Source of the DNA: Spirochaetales bacterium Spiro_03
Lineage (GTDB): Bacteria; Spirochaetota; Spirochaetia; Sphaerochaetales; Sphaerochaetaceae
Direction: 5' to 3'
Length of the DNA: 46,066 nt
NCBI GenBank assembly: GCA_001603105.1
Contig: LVBE01000018.1
Coordinates: 1 to 46,066 of the forward strand
Shown here piece by piece: positions 1-8,672 of the stretch; within the stretch, counting starts at the first letter, position 1; each line of letters begins with the position of its first letter. The notes under the pieces are model-generated. The model made no database searches, was not told where the DNA came from, and saw only the letters and a program-made list of their open reading frames with translations. The translations under genes were made by a program, and so were the position numbers.

Positions 1-131
1 GAATTACTTGCACACTATAGAAAAAATGGGGATTCTTGTCAACCAACCTGTGGTCCTATCTCACTCAAATAGTTTTTATTAATTATATTGCAATATGTTA
101 CATGTGAACATTTCGGTGTGACAATGGACTT

Positions 132-158
132 TTGCTTTTGCGCGCCTTCTGGTATCAT
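132..158 (+). promoter_or_regulatory. Candidate promoter for trkA-trkH: TTGCTT - N15 - TATCAT with extended -10 (TGGTATCAT)
   Basis: -35-like TTGCTT at 132-137, extended -10 TG-G-TATCAT with hexamer 153-158, upstream of the Shine-Dalgarno at 193-202. Confidence 0.35.
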
Positions 159-208
159 GGGCTCAGACCCTGAAATCTCAGCTCTACAGGCGGGAGAAGG
201 AGTTTGGT

Positions 209-1564
209 ACGAGCAAGAAGATCATCATCCTTGGAGCTGGCCGTCGCGGCCTGAGCCTTGCCAAGAAGCTTATCTCCGACGGCAATGACATCGTCATCAT
301 CGACCACCTGCAACAGCGGATCGAGTATGCGGTCAGCCACCTTGACTGTCTGGGGATCCTGGGCAATGGCACCGATATCGCCAAGTTGGTCGAAGCAGGG
401 GTCGAACACGCCCAGGCGTTCGTCGCCGTCACCGATAGCGATGAGATCAACCTCGTCTCCTGCGGGATCGTCTCCTCATCCTTTCCCCAGACCAAGACCG
501 TCGCTGCGATCCGCAGCCTCGTCTACACCGGAGCGGACGGCCTGAAGGAGGGACTACTCGGCATCGACTACATTGTGAACCCCAACGCTGAGACCGCTGC
601 CTCGATCCATCAGATCATCGAACAGGGGGTTCACGGCAACGTCTTTGGCTTCGTCAACTCCCACCTCCTACTCTATAACTTTGAGATCGAGGAGCGCAGC
701 AGCTACATCGGCTCGACGGTGATGCAGATGCGCAGCAAACTCGATGCGCTCTTTGTCATCGCCTCGATCATGCGGCGCGGCAACGTCATCGTGCCTGCTG
801 GGTCGACGACAATCCAAAGCGGGGATATCTTGACCATCGTCGCCGAAAGTGAGGAAGTGCGCGATATTCTCAAGACCGTCGGTCAGCTGCAGAAGCGGCC
901 ACAGTCGATGGTCCTCGTCGGCGCCAGCAGCCTTACGCGAGCGCTCTTGAATCGGATGGGACCGGCGATGCGTTCAAAGGTCGCTGTCGTCGACCACGAC
1001 GAGGAGGTGTGCCGCCACTTCAGCGAGCGCTTTCGCGAGATCCTGGTCATCAACGCAGACATCACCGACGAAGAACTCATGGCCGAGGAGCAGCTCGGTT
1101 CCTACGACCTGCTCATCTCCCTGACCGACAACGATGAGCTGAACATCATTACCGCCAGCTATGCCAAACGTATCGGCATCAAGCGCTCGATCGCACTGAT
1201 CAGGCAGAACAACAACTACGTGCGTATGGCCCCCTCCTTGGATATCGATGTCGTCATCTCCACGACCAATGCCACCGTCGAATCGCTGCTACGCTACCTC
1301 AGGGGCACCAACGTGACCAGCTTGCACACCCTCTTTGGAGGCCAGCTCGATGTCTATGAGTTCGTGATTAAAGAGGAGAGCACGGTCTGTGGCAAGCAGC
1401 TGAAGGATATCAACATGAAAAAGAAGGCGATCGTCGCTGGCATCACCGACAGTGATGGCAACAGCCACATCCCCAGCGGCCAGTCGAGCCTGAACTGTGG
1501 CGACACGGTGCTGGTGGCGGCCTTGCATAGCGCAAGCGATTTGATCCAGCACCTCTTTGGGTAG
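209..1564 (+). CDS. trkA: Trk system potassium uptake protein TrkA (two RCK domains); apparent ACG start
   Basis: Frame is open from 122. KKIIILGAGRRGLSLAKKLISDGNDIVIIDHLQQR precedes the ORF-track start at 386. GGAGAAGGAG (193-202) lies 6 nt before ACG at 209. A second RCK begins SMVLVGASSL. Confidence 0.85.
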   Translation, partial: TSKKIIILGAGRRGLSLAKKLISDGNDIVIIDHLQQRIEYAVSHLDCLGILGNGTDIAKLVEAGVEHAQAFVAVTDSDEINLVSCGIVSSSFPQTKTVAAIRSLVYTGADGLKEGLLGIDYIVNPNAETAASIHQIIEQGVHGNVFGFVNSHLLLYNFEIEERSSYIGSTVMQMRSKLDALFVIASIMRRGNVIVPAGSTTIQSGDILTIVAESEEVRDILKTVGQLQKRPQSMVLVGASSLTRALLNRMGPAMRSKVAVVDHDEEVCRHFSERFREILVINADITDEELMAEEQLGSYDLLISLTDNDELNIITASYAKRIGIKRSIALIRQNNNYVRMAPSLDIDVVISTTNATVESLLRYLRGTNVTSLHTLFGGQLDVYEFVIKEESTVCGKQLKDINMKKKAIVAGITDSDGNSHIPSGQSSLNCGDTVLVAALHSASDLIQHLFG

Positions 1565-1568
1565 GGCC

Positions 1569-3026
1569 ATGGTCAATTACAAGCAAGATTTGAAGATTCT
1601 GGCCATCATCGAAGTGGTCATCGCCCTGTTGATGGCGATCCCAACGACGATGGCCATCGTCTTGGGAGAGCGTGATGCGCTCGGTGGCTTTCTCTATGCC
1701 TATGGAGCGATCGTGGTCTTTGTCGCCCTCGCCTTCCTCCTCTCCGCCCGCTGCCAATCGCCGACGCTGCAACGCCGCGACGGCTACCTCATCGTCACGC
1801 TGACGTGGGTCATCGCCACGATGTTCTCGGCGATCCCGCTCGTCGCCTCAGGCTACTTCACAACCTTCGCCAGCGCCTATTTTGAGATCATGAGCGGCTT
1901 TACCACCACCGGGGCCACTGCCCTCACTGAGATCGAGAGCCTGCCCCGATCGTTGCTCTTTTGGCGCTCTCAGACCAACTGGATCGGGGGGATGGGGATC
2001 GTCGTCCTCTTCGTCGCCCTCTTGCCCGCTCTCGGCTCAAGTGGGTCGCTGCTCGTAGACGCCGAGACAGTCGGGCCGACGAAGGACAAGCTGACGCCGA
2101 AGATCAAGAACACCGCCTTGATCCTCTGGTCGATCTACCTCGGGTTTTCGGTCTTGCAGACCGCCCTCTTGCGCCTCGGTGGCCTCGATCTCTATGATGC
2201 GGTGACCGTCACCTTCTCGACGATGTCAGCCGCTGGCTTCTCGGTCCGCAACGGGTCGATCGGCTCATACCAGAGCCCCTACATCGATTGGGTGGTCACC
2301 CTCTTCATGCTCATCAGCGCAGCGAACTTCGCCCTCTACTACAAAGCCCTCACCGGGCGCATCTCAGCGGTACTCAAGGATGGGGAGCTGAGGGCATACC
2401 TGGGTATCTGGTCGGCTGTCACCCTGTTAGTCAGCGCCGCCCTTTTTGGCTCCCGCCTCTTCTCTTCGATCGGAGAGGCGCTGCGTTATGGCGCCTTTCA
2501 GTGCGCCTCGATCATGACGACCACCGGTTTTTCCACCACCGACTACCAAACCTGGCCTTCGTTCGCTCAGCTGTTGCTCTTCCTTCTCTTCTTTGTCGGT
2601 GGGTCGGCGGGATCGGCCGGAGGCGGCATCAAGGTCATCCGGATCGCGGCGCTCTATAAGATGGGGCGAGCCCAGATCAAAAGCCGGATCCACCCCCGGG
2701 GAGTCTTTCAGGTCCGCGTCGGCCAGACTACCCTCTCCAAGGACTTGCTGGTCTCGATCGGGACCTTTTTCGGCATCTACATCCTCACCGGCCTCATCGG
2801 ATCGGCGGTGATCTCACTTAGCGGAGCCGACCTTGCCACCAGCCTGTCGGCGTCGTTTCTCTGTCTTGGCAATATCGGCATTGGCTTTGGCAAAGTCGGT
2901 CCGACAGGAAACTTCGCGTTCTTCGCAGCACCGCTACACTACTTTTGCTCATTTTTGATGCTCGTTGGCCGGTTGGAGCTCTTTACTGTCTACGTCCTCT
3001 TCACCAAGCATTTCTGGCGGCGCTGA
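1569..3026 (+). CDS. trkH: Trk/Ktr-type potassium transporter membrane subunit TrkH
   Basis: Multi-TM protein with K+ filter-like segments (SGFTTTGAT, TMSAAGFS, TTTGFST, GNIGIGFG); immediately downstream of trkA. Confidence 0.9.
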   Translation: MVNYKQDLKILAIIEVVIALLMAIPTTMAIVLGERDALGGFLYAYGAIVVFVALAFLLSARCQSPTLQRRDGYLIVTLTWVIATMFSAIPLVASGYFTTFASAYFEIMSGFTTTGATALTEIESLPRSLLFWRSQTNWIGGMGIVVLFVALLPALGSSGSLLVDAETVGPTKDKLTPKIKNTALILWSIYLGFSVLQTALLRLGGLDLYDAVTVTFSTMSAAGFSVRNGSIGSYQSPYIDWVVTLFMLISAANFALYYKALTGRISAVLKDGELRAYLGIWSAVTLLVSAALFGSRLFSSIGEALRYGAFQCASIMTTTGFSTTDYQTWPSFAQLLLFLLFFVGGSAGSAGGGIKVIRIAALYKMGRAQIKSRIHPRGVFQVRVGQTTLSKDLLVSIGTFFGIYILTGLIGSAVISLSGADLATSLSASFLCLGNIGIGFGKVGPTGNFAFFAAPLHYFCSFLMLVGRLELFTVYVLFTKHFWRR

Positions 3027-3112
3027 GGAAAACTCTGGCCAGATGTACACAATCTATTGTACCATTGAGCCATTATATGGGGGTGGCCCCCAACAGCAGT
3101 GAGGTACCTACA

Positions 3113-4246
3113 ATGAAGAATGTCGTGTTGATCCCTGACTCCTTCAAAGGGACGATGTCCAGCGAAGAGATCTGCGCCATCATGGAGCGCACCATCAAGA
3201 CCCACTACCCAGAGGCGGTGGTGACCAGCATCCCTGTCGCCGACGGTGGGGAGGGCAGCGTCGATGCCTTTCTCAAGGCCCTGGGGGGAGAGAAGCGGAC
3301 CGTGGTCGTCCAAGGCCCCTACGGTGAACCGATGGAGAGCTTCTATGGGGTGGTCAAAGAGACAACCGCCGTCGTCGAGATGGCTGCATGTGCAGGCCTT
3401 CCCCTTGTCGGTGACCGCCTCAACCCGGCTTTGACCACCACCTACGGAGTCGGAGAGCTCATCCTCGATGCAGCACGACGTGGGGCGAAGACCATCGTCG
3501 TCGGACTCGGTGGTAGCGCCACCAATGACGGTGGCTGTGGGGCTGCCAGTGCCTGTGGTGTCCGGTTCTTTGACAAGGACGGCAAGAACTTTGTTCCTAC
3601 CGGCTCGACGCTCAAGGATGTGGTACGCATCGACACCTCGACCCTCGATCCGGTTCTCAGCGGTGTCACCATCACCACGATGTGCGATATTGACAACCCC
3701 TATTGGGGACCAACTGGGGCTGCACACATCTTTGGCCCTCAGAAGGGAGCTGACAGCGAGATGGTCGCCTTCCTCAACGAGTCGATGCGAACCTTCGCCG
3801 ATGTCATCAAGCGCGACACCTCAGTCGATGTGCAGGCCATAGCCGGCAGCGGTGCGGCAGGCGGCATGGGTGGGGGGATGGCAGCATTTTTCGCAAGTGA
3901 GCTGCAGATGGGCATCGAAACGGTGCTCAATACCGTGAACTTCGATGCCCTGCTCGATGGCTGTGACCTGGTGCTCACCGGTGAGGGCAAGATCGATGGT
4001 CAGAGCCTCAGGGGCAAGGTGGTGATCGGGGTGGCTCGCCGCACCAAGGCCAAGGGGGTGCCGACCTTGGCGATTGTCGGAGATATCGCCGACGATGTCG
4101 AGGGCGCCTACGACATGGGAGTCACTGCGATCTTCTCGATCAACCGACTTGCGATTCCCTTCAAGGAAGCAAAGCAGCGCGCTGCCTTGGACATGGAGAA
4201 GACCATCGACAATCTGATGCGGTTTTATCGGCGAATGGGACTGTGA
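3113..4246 (+). CDS. Glycerate kinase (GlxK/GarK type)
   Basis: MKNVVLIPDSFKGTMSSEEI, VADGGEGSVDAF, GLGGSATNDGGCG, TGEGKIDGQSLRGKV motifs. Confidence 0.9.
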   Translation: MKNVVLIPDSFKGTMSSEEICAIMERTIKTHYPEAVVTSIPVADGGEGSVDAFLKALGGEKRTVVVQGPYGEPMESFYGVVKETTAVVEMAACAGLPLVGDRLNPALTTTYGVGELILDAARRGAKTIVVGLGGSATNDGGCGAASACGVRFFDKDGKNFVPTGSTLKDVVRIDTSTLDPVLSGVTITTMCDIDNPYWGPTGAAHIFGPQKGADSEMVAFLNESMRTFADVIKRDTSVDVQAIAGSGAAGGMGGGMAAFFASELQMGIETVLNTVNFDALLDGCDLVLTGEGKIDGQSLRGKVVIGVARRTKAKGVPTLAIVGDIADDVEGAYDMGVTAIFSINRLAIPFKEAKQRAALDMEKTIDNLMRFYRRMGL

Positions 4247-4346
4247 AGGCAGGTAGTTGCCATTAGCAAATAAAAGCAGTACCTTGTACGACAGATAACA
4301 AAACCAATGAAGATAGGATATACACCTACGATAAGAGGAGAGAGAA

Positions 4347-4661
4347 ATGGCAGTAACAGTAACGAAGAGCACATACGAGGCTGAGGTATTGAAGAGCACC
4401 GTCCCGGTAGTCGTTGACTTTTGGGCGGCGTGGTGTGGTCCGTGCAGGATGCAGGGCCAGATCCTTGACCAGCTTGAGAAGGAGTTCAGTGCCGACCAGT
4501 TGAAGATCGCAAAGGTCAACGTCGATGAGGAGGGCGAGCTGGCCATGACCTTCGGCGTCCAATCGATTCCCACCCTGCTCTTCTACAAGGATGGCAAGGT
4601 CGTCAACAAGGCGATCGGTGTGCGTGACGCAGCCACCATCAAGAAGTCGCTGGGCCTCTAA
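4347..4661 (+). CDS. trxA: Thioredoxin
   Basis: 104 aa, FWAAWCGPCR active site, SIPTLLFYKDGK; SD aggaga upstream. Confidence 0.95.
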   Translation: MAVTVTKSTYEAEVLKSTVPVVVDFWAAWCGPCRMQGQILDQLEKEFSADQLKIAKVNVDEEGELAMTFGVQSIPTLLFYKDGKVVNKAIGVRDAATIKKSLGL

Positions 4662-4684
4662 CGAGCGCTTCAGCTAGCACAAGA

Positions 4685-4707
4685 CCCGCACCTGTGTGCG
4701 GGTTTTT
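4685..4707 (+). terminator. Rho-independent terminator after thioredoxin
   Basis: CCCGCAC-CTGT-GTGCGGG-TTTTT. Confidence 0.85.
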
Positions 4708-4753
4708 CTTGTGCCTATCGTTTCTCTTTGTAGAAACTTTTTTATAAAAATGC

Positions 4754-4783
4754 TTGACAGCATGTTTCTATATACAGTAACAT
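4754..4783 (+). promoter_or_regulatory. Promoter for trpB: TTGACA - N18 - TAACAT
   Basis: Perfect -35 at 4754-4759, -10-like at 4778-4783, ~24 nt upstream of the trpB ATG. Confidence 0.6.
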
Positions 4784-4806
4784 CGGAACCCAAGGAGATA
4801 CAGACC

Positions 4807-6093
4807 ATGCAAAACCCACTTACCACCGGAATCAACACAACCAATGCCCCGGATGCCAACGGCCGTTTCGGCGAATTCGGCGGCTCCTATATCCCGCCAG
4901 AGCTGCAGACCGTGATGGATGAGGTGACTGACGCATACCGCCAGATCGTCCAGGACCCGGCTTTCCTCACTGAGCTAAGCGACCTGCTGCACCACTACGT
5001 TGGCCGACCATCACCGGTCTACTACGCCAAGCGCCTCAGCGAGGCAGTTGGCGGGGCACAGATCTACCTCAAGCGAGAGGATCTCAACCATACCGGCGCC
5101 CATAAGATCAACCACTGTATCGGCGAGGTGCTGCTCGCCAAGCGGATGGGCAAAAAGAAGGTGATCGCCGAGACAGGCGCGGGCCAACATGGCGTGGCTC
5201 TCGCCACCGCTGCTGCGCTGCTTGGCCTTGAGTGTGACATCTACATGGGAGCGGTTGATATCAAGAAGGAAGCGCCGAATGTGAGTCGGATGAAGATCCT
5301 CGGGGCGACAGTGGTCAGCGTCGAGCGCGGAACCAAGACCCTCAAGGATGCCGTGGATGCGGCCTTCGAGGCATACCTTGAGGACCCTGTTGATCAGATC
5401 TACTGCATCGGGTCGGTGGTCGGGCCTCACCCGTTTCCGATGATGGTCCGTGACTTTCAGGCAGTTGTTGGCATCGAGGCGCGCAAGCAGATCCAAGAGA
5501 TGACCGACGCACTTCCTGATGCGGTGGTTGCCTGCGTCGGAGGCGGTTCGAACGCCATGGGCATCTTCAGTGCCTTCCTTGATGACAAAGAGGTCAAGCT
5601 CTATGGCGTCGAGCCAGCAGGCAAGGGCTTGGACACCCCGCTACATGCTGCGACGATCACCAAGGGCAAGCCGGGCATCCTCCATGGCTTCAAGAGTCTT
5701 TTGCTACAGGATGAGAGTGGAGAGGCACTGCCGGTCTACTCGATCGCCAGCGGCCTGGACTACCCGGGAGTCGGCCCACAGCACAGTTTCCTCCACACCA
5801 TCGGACGGGTCATCTATGAGAGTGCCACCGACCGTGAGGCGGTCGAAGCCTTCTACGGCTTGTCACGAATGGAAGGGATCATCCCCGCCCTGGAGTCCAG
5901 CCACGCAGTGGCCCATGCCATCAAGCTGGCACAGAGTATGGACAAGGAACAGGTCATCCTAGTCAACCTATCCGGTCGAGGGGACAAGGACATCGACTAT
6001 GTGCTGGAGCACTACCCCCTGGTTGACTACGAGGTCAACGGGTCCAATGGCAACGGGTTCAAGGAGTTCCTTGCCCACATCAAGGAGAAGTGA
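4807..6093 (+). CDS. trpB: Tryptophan synthase beta chain
   Basis: [39 protein letters not shown]-like, [10 protein letters not shown] motifs; SD aaggaga upstream of the 4807 ATG. Confidence 0.93.
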   Translation: MQNPLTTGINTTNAPDANGRFGEFGGSYIPPELQTVMDEVTDAYRQIVQDPAFLTELSDLLHHYVGRPSPVYYAKRLSEAVGGAQIYLKREDLNHTGAHKINHCIGEVLLAKRMGKKKVIAETGAGQHGVALATAAALLGLECDIYMGAVDIKKEAPNVSRMKILGATVVSVERGTKTLKDAVDAAFEAYLEDPVDQIYCIGSVVGPHPFPMMVRDFQAVVGIEARKQIQEMTDALPDAVVACVGGGSNAMGIFSAFLDDKEVKLYGVEPAGKGLDTPLHAATITKGKPGILHGFKSLLLQDESGEALPVYSIASGLDYPGVGPQHSFLHTIGRVIYESATDREAVEAFYGLSRMEGIIPALESSHAVAHAIKLAQSMDKEQVILVNLSGRGDKDIDYVLEHYPLVDYEVNGSNGNGFKEFLAHIKEK

Positions 6094-6114
6094 AACCCAT
6101 CGAGATGACCAAGA

Positions 6115-6138
6115 GGCGGCCCTGTGGGGCCGTCTTTC
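6115..6138 (+). terminator. Probable terminator between convergent trpB and PAP2 gene
   Basis: GGCGGCCC-TGT-GGGGCCGTC followed by TTTC. Confidence 0.65.
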
Positions 6139-6145
6139 ATTATGG

Positions 6146-6772
6146 TCAGAATCCCACCTGCACTCCCACCACCGGCCCCGCAAGGAGCGCCGGTGCATGG
6201 GCATCGTTCTGTACGAGCTTGCTGGTGATCCAAGGACCCAGAAAACCCAAAGCCGACCCAATGGCTGCTCCTGCCAGAACATCGGTCGGATGGTGGCTGC
6301 CACCGACTAGGCGCAGCACTGCCGTGGTCCCGGCAAGCGACCAGGCGGCGATTGCGCCGATCTTCACCGCCGTGGAGTCGGGATAGAAGAGCATGCCCAT
6401 GGTCTGTAGGTACGCAGCACTGGCAAAAGAGAGCAAGGCGTGCCCACTGGGAAAGGATTCATTGTCCTCACTGGTGTCTTCGGGTCGAAGACCTGGTGGT
6501 TGGCCCACATAGGGGCGGGGTCTGTCAATCGTCTTCTTGAGCAGGGTTCGCACCCCATACGCAGTGCCTAGGCTCGCTCCCCAGCTGGTTGCGATGTTCA
6601 GATAATCGGATGAAGGGGCCTCGATGAAGAGGATTGACGGAGCTGCCAAAGAGAGGGCGCTGGTGATGTCTCCGACCGTATCGAGCGTTTTGTTGTAGGG
6701 AACAGAGGTTGAAAAGGCCGCTTTGGTGATCAAGAGCAGCACCAAGGCCGCCAAAAGTCTCTTACGCATCAT
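6146..6772 (-). CDS. PAP2-superfamily phosphatase with N-terminal signal/TM segment
   Basis: KKTIDRPRPY, SFPSGHALLSFA, GGSHHPTDVLAG motifs; MMRKRLLAALVLLLITKAAFS leader. Confidence 0.85.
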   Translation of the reverse strand: MMRKRLLAALVLLLITKAAFSTSVPYNKTLDTVGDITSALSLAAPSILFIEAPSSDYLNIATSWGASLGTAYGVRTLLKKTIDRPRPYVGQPPGLRPEDTSEDNESFPSGHALLSFASAAYLQTMGMLFYPDSTAVKIGAIAAWSLAGTTAVLRLVGGSHHPTDVLAGAAIGSALGFLGPWITSKLVQNDAHAPALLAGPVVGVQVGF

Positions 6773-6779
6773 CGCCTCC

Positions 6780-7364
6780 TCACTGCTGTAGAGCCACCCT
6801 GACCTCATAGGAGGAGAAGCCGCGCTTGTAAAGGTGGGCGCGCTGGGCCTCCCCCTCTGCTCCCACTTCCGCTATCGCGCGCAGCACATAGGAGCGAACC
6901 AGCTCCTCGCTATACAATTCGTCCAGGGCACGCTCGCCAGAGGCACGATCAACGCCCTTTGCTGCAAGACGCTGGGCCATCAGGGCGCGTCCCTCGCTCC
7001 TCTTTCTCAGCCTTCCTTCGATGAAGAGGTAGGCATACCGATAATCACTTTGTAGGTTCTCCTCGGCGAGGGCATCGAGGACGGGGGTGATGACCTCTGC
7101 CTCAAAGCCCTTGCGCTGCAGCTTCAAGATCAATTCAAGGCGGGTATGCTCGCGCATTGCCAGGTAGCGCATCGCCTGGGCTTTGCACTGATGGCGGAGC
7201 TCTAGCAGTTTCAGCATATAGAACTGATCCTCACTCAATTCCTGGCCGATGTAGAGTCCTTCTTGGATACAGAGGTCCCGACTCACTATAAAAGGGAAAG
7301 CCCCTGGCCAAGAGATTTCGAATCCCTTGGAAGGAGCTTCCCTCTCGATTCTCGCAAAGGCCAT
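6780..7364 (-). CDS. recX: Regulatory protein RecX
   Basis: RecX-like helical repeats (RYLAMREHTRLELILKLQRKGF, DYRYAYLFIEGRLRKRSEGRALMAQRLAAKGV). Confidence 0.75.
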   Translation of the reverse strand: MAFARIEREAPSKGFEISWPGAFPFIVSRDLCIQEGLYIGQELSEDQFYMLKLLELRHQCKAQAMRYLAMREHTRLELILKLQRKGFEAEVITPVLDALAEENLQSDYRYAYLFIEGRLRKRSEGRALMAQRLAAKGVDRASGERALDELYSEELVRSYVLRAIAEVGAEGEAQRAHLYKRGFSSYEVRVALQQ

Positions 7365-7778
7365 TTAGCGCTTGGAGAACTGGAACTTACGGCGGGCACC
7401 GGGCTGGCCGTACTTCTGCCGCTCGACCATTCTCGGGTCGCGGGTCATGAAGCCGGCGGCTCTGAGGGCGGCGCGGTACGCTTCGTCATGGGCGACGAGA
7501 GCACGGGCGATCCCGTGGCGGCAGGCTCCTGCCTGACCGGTCGTACCACCACCTTTGACATTGATCAGGATGTCGTACTTGTCAGCGGTCTCAGTGGTCA
7601 CCAACGGCTGCTTGACGATGAACTCGAGCATGGGGTTGCCAAAGTATGTATCCAGCGTCCTGCCATTGATCACGATCTTGCCATCTCCCTCTCTGAGGTA
7701 GACACGGGCAACGGAGGTCTTGCGCCTTCCGACGCCATGACCGAGATTCTCAACTTTCTTTGCTTCTTTCTTTGCCAT
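7365..7778 (-). CDS. rpsI: 30S ribosomal protein S9
   Basis: [26 protein letters not shown] ... [11 protein letters not shown]. Confidence 0.97.
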   Translation of the reverse strand: MAKKEAKKVENLGHGVGRRKTSVARVYLREGDGKIVINGRTLDTYFGNPMLEFIVKQPLVTTETADKYDILINVKGGGTTGQAGACRHGIARALVAHDEAYRAALRAAGFMTRDPRMVERQKYGQPGARRKFQFSKR

Positions 7779-7792
7779 CTTATCTTCCTACC

Positions 7793-8221
7793 TTAGATTT
7801 CAACCGTGATGGGCTGCTGGGCCTGCTGGCGGTGGTCACTGCCGGCATAGACCTTCATTTTGGTGAACATCTGGCGTCCCAGCGGTCCGCGGGGCAACAT
7901 GCCCTTCACTGCATGCTCCATCGGGAAGACGGGGTTGCGCTTGAGCATCTCCTCATAGGTGAACTTGCGCAGCCCGCCCGGGTAGCCGCTGTGGCGGTAG
8001 TAGAGCTTGCCGGTTCTCTTGTTGCCCGAAAGCGCTGCCTTCTCGGCGTTGATGATGATCACATAGTCACCCATGTCCTGGTGGGGGGTGTAGTAGCTCT
8101 TGTTCTTTCCCCTGAGGATGCGTGCTGCGGCAACGGCAACCTTGCCCAGTTCCTTTCCCTCTGCATCAATCAGATACCACTTCTTCTCGAGCGTCAGCGG
8201 TTTTACAAAAATTGTCTTCAT
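7793..8221 (-). CDS. rplM: 50S ribosomal protein L13
   Basis: KKWYLIDAEGKELGKVAVAAARILRGKNK ... MLPRGPLGRQMFTKMKVYAG. Confidence 0.97.
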   Translation of the reverse strand: MKTIFVKPLTLEKKWYLIDAEGKELGKVAVAAARILRGKNKSYYTPHQDMGDYVIIINAEKAALSGNKRTGKLYYRHSGYPGGLRKFTYEEMLKRNPVFPMEHAVKGMLPRGPLGRQMFTKMKVYAGSDHRQQAQQPITVEI

Positions 8222-8268
8222 CTACTCATCCTGTCGTGCAAGGAAAATCCTTGCGTGTGTTTTCTCTA

Positions 8269-8285
8269 GACCGGTCCTACCGGTC
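8269..8285. repeat. Perfect 7-bp-arm inverted repeat GACCGGT-CCT-ACCGGTC in the rplM upstream region
   Basis: Direct inspection. Confidence 0.8.
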
Positions 8286-8672
8286 CATACGCGTTGGCAC
8301 ACCACTGGCCATACACCATGAATCGGAGAGGCTTCTCCCTGACGAGCAAATCAAGGCCAAGCACATCTCTCGACGATGAGCAGGGCAATCCTCCTTGGGA
8401 AAGGTAGGAGGCGGGACGTGCGGTATGAATCCTCTAGGCCCAAGCAACCCGATCATCGTCAAAACGATCCACTCATGTTCCAGGTCCCACGACGTGGCAC
8501 CGTAAGAAACAGTATATCCACTGGTCTACGTCACACGCCACACCACATCGATGGGGCCGGTGACGTTGCCATATGTAAAAGATCATGGTGGTCTGTCAGG
8601 TCATGCAACCCGACTCAGACAACGACAGGCATTGTATAATCTTCTATGCCTGTGTGTCTACCCTCTGGCGCC

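Noticed and set aside
88-288. 66-aa plus ORF upstream of and overlapping trkA
   Set aside because: No SD; overlaps the true trkA N-terminus in another frame; residues not protein-like.
3045-3062. GTACA...TGTAC dyad before glycerate kinase
   Set aside because: Short arms, AT-rich, no clear promoter spacing; not enough support for an operator call.
8376-8639. 87-aa plus ORF in the rplM-pcrA gap
   Set aside because: No SD, no recognisable motifs, Arg/Pro-rich composition; the region is better treated as non-coding.
8222-8672. Known housekeeping RNA (tmRNA, RNase P, SRP, 6S)
   Set aside because: Compared by eye with conserved cores (for example GAGGAAAGTCC for RNase P, CCACCA-ending tRNA-like domain for tmRNA, GGAAGGAGCAG for SRP) and found no match on either strand; reported only as unexplained.
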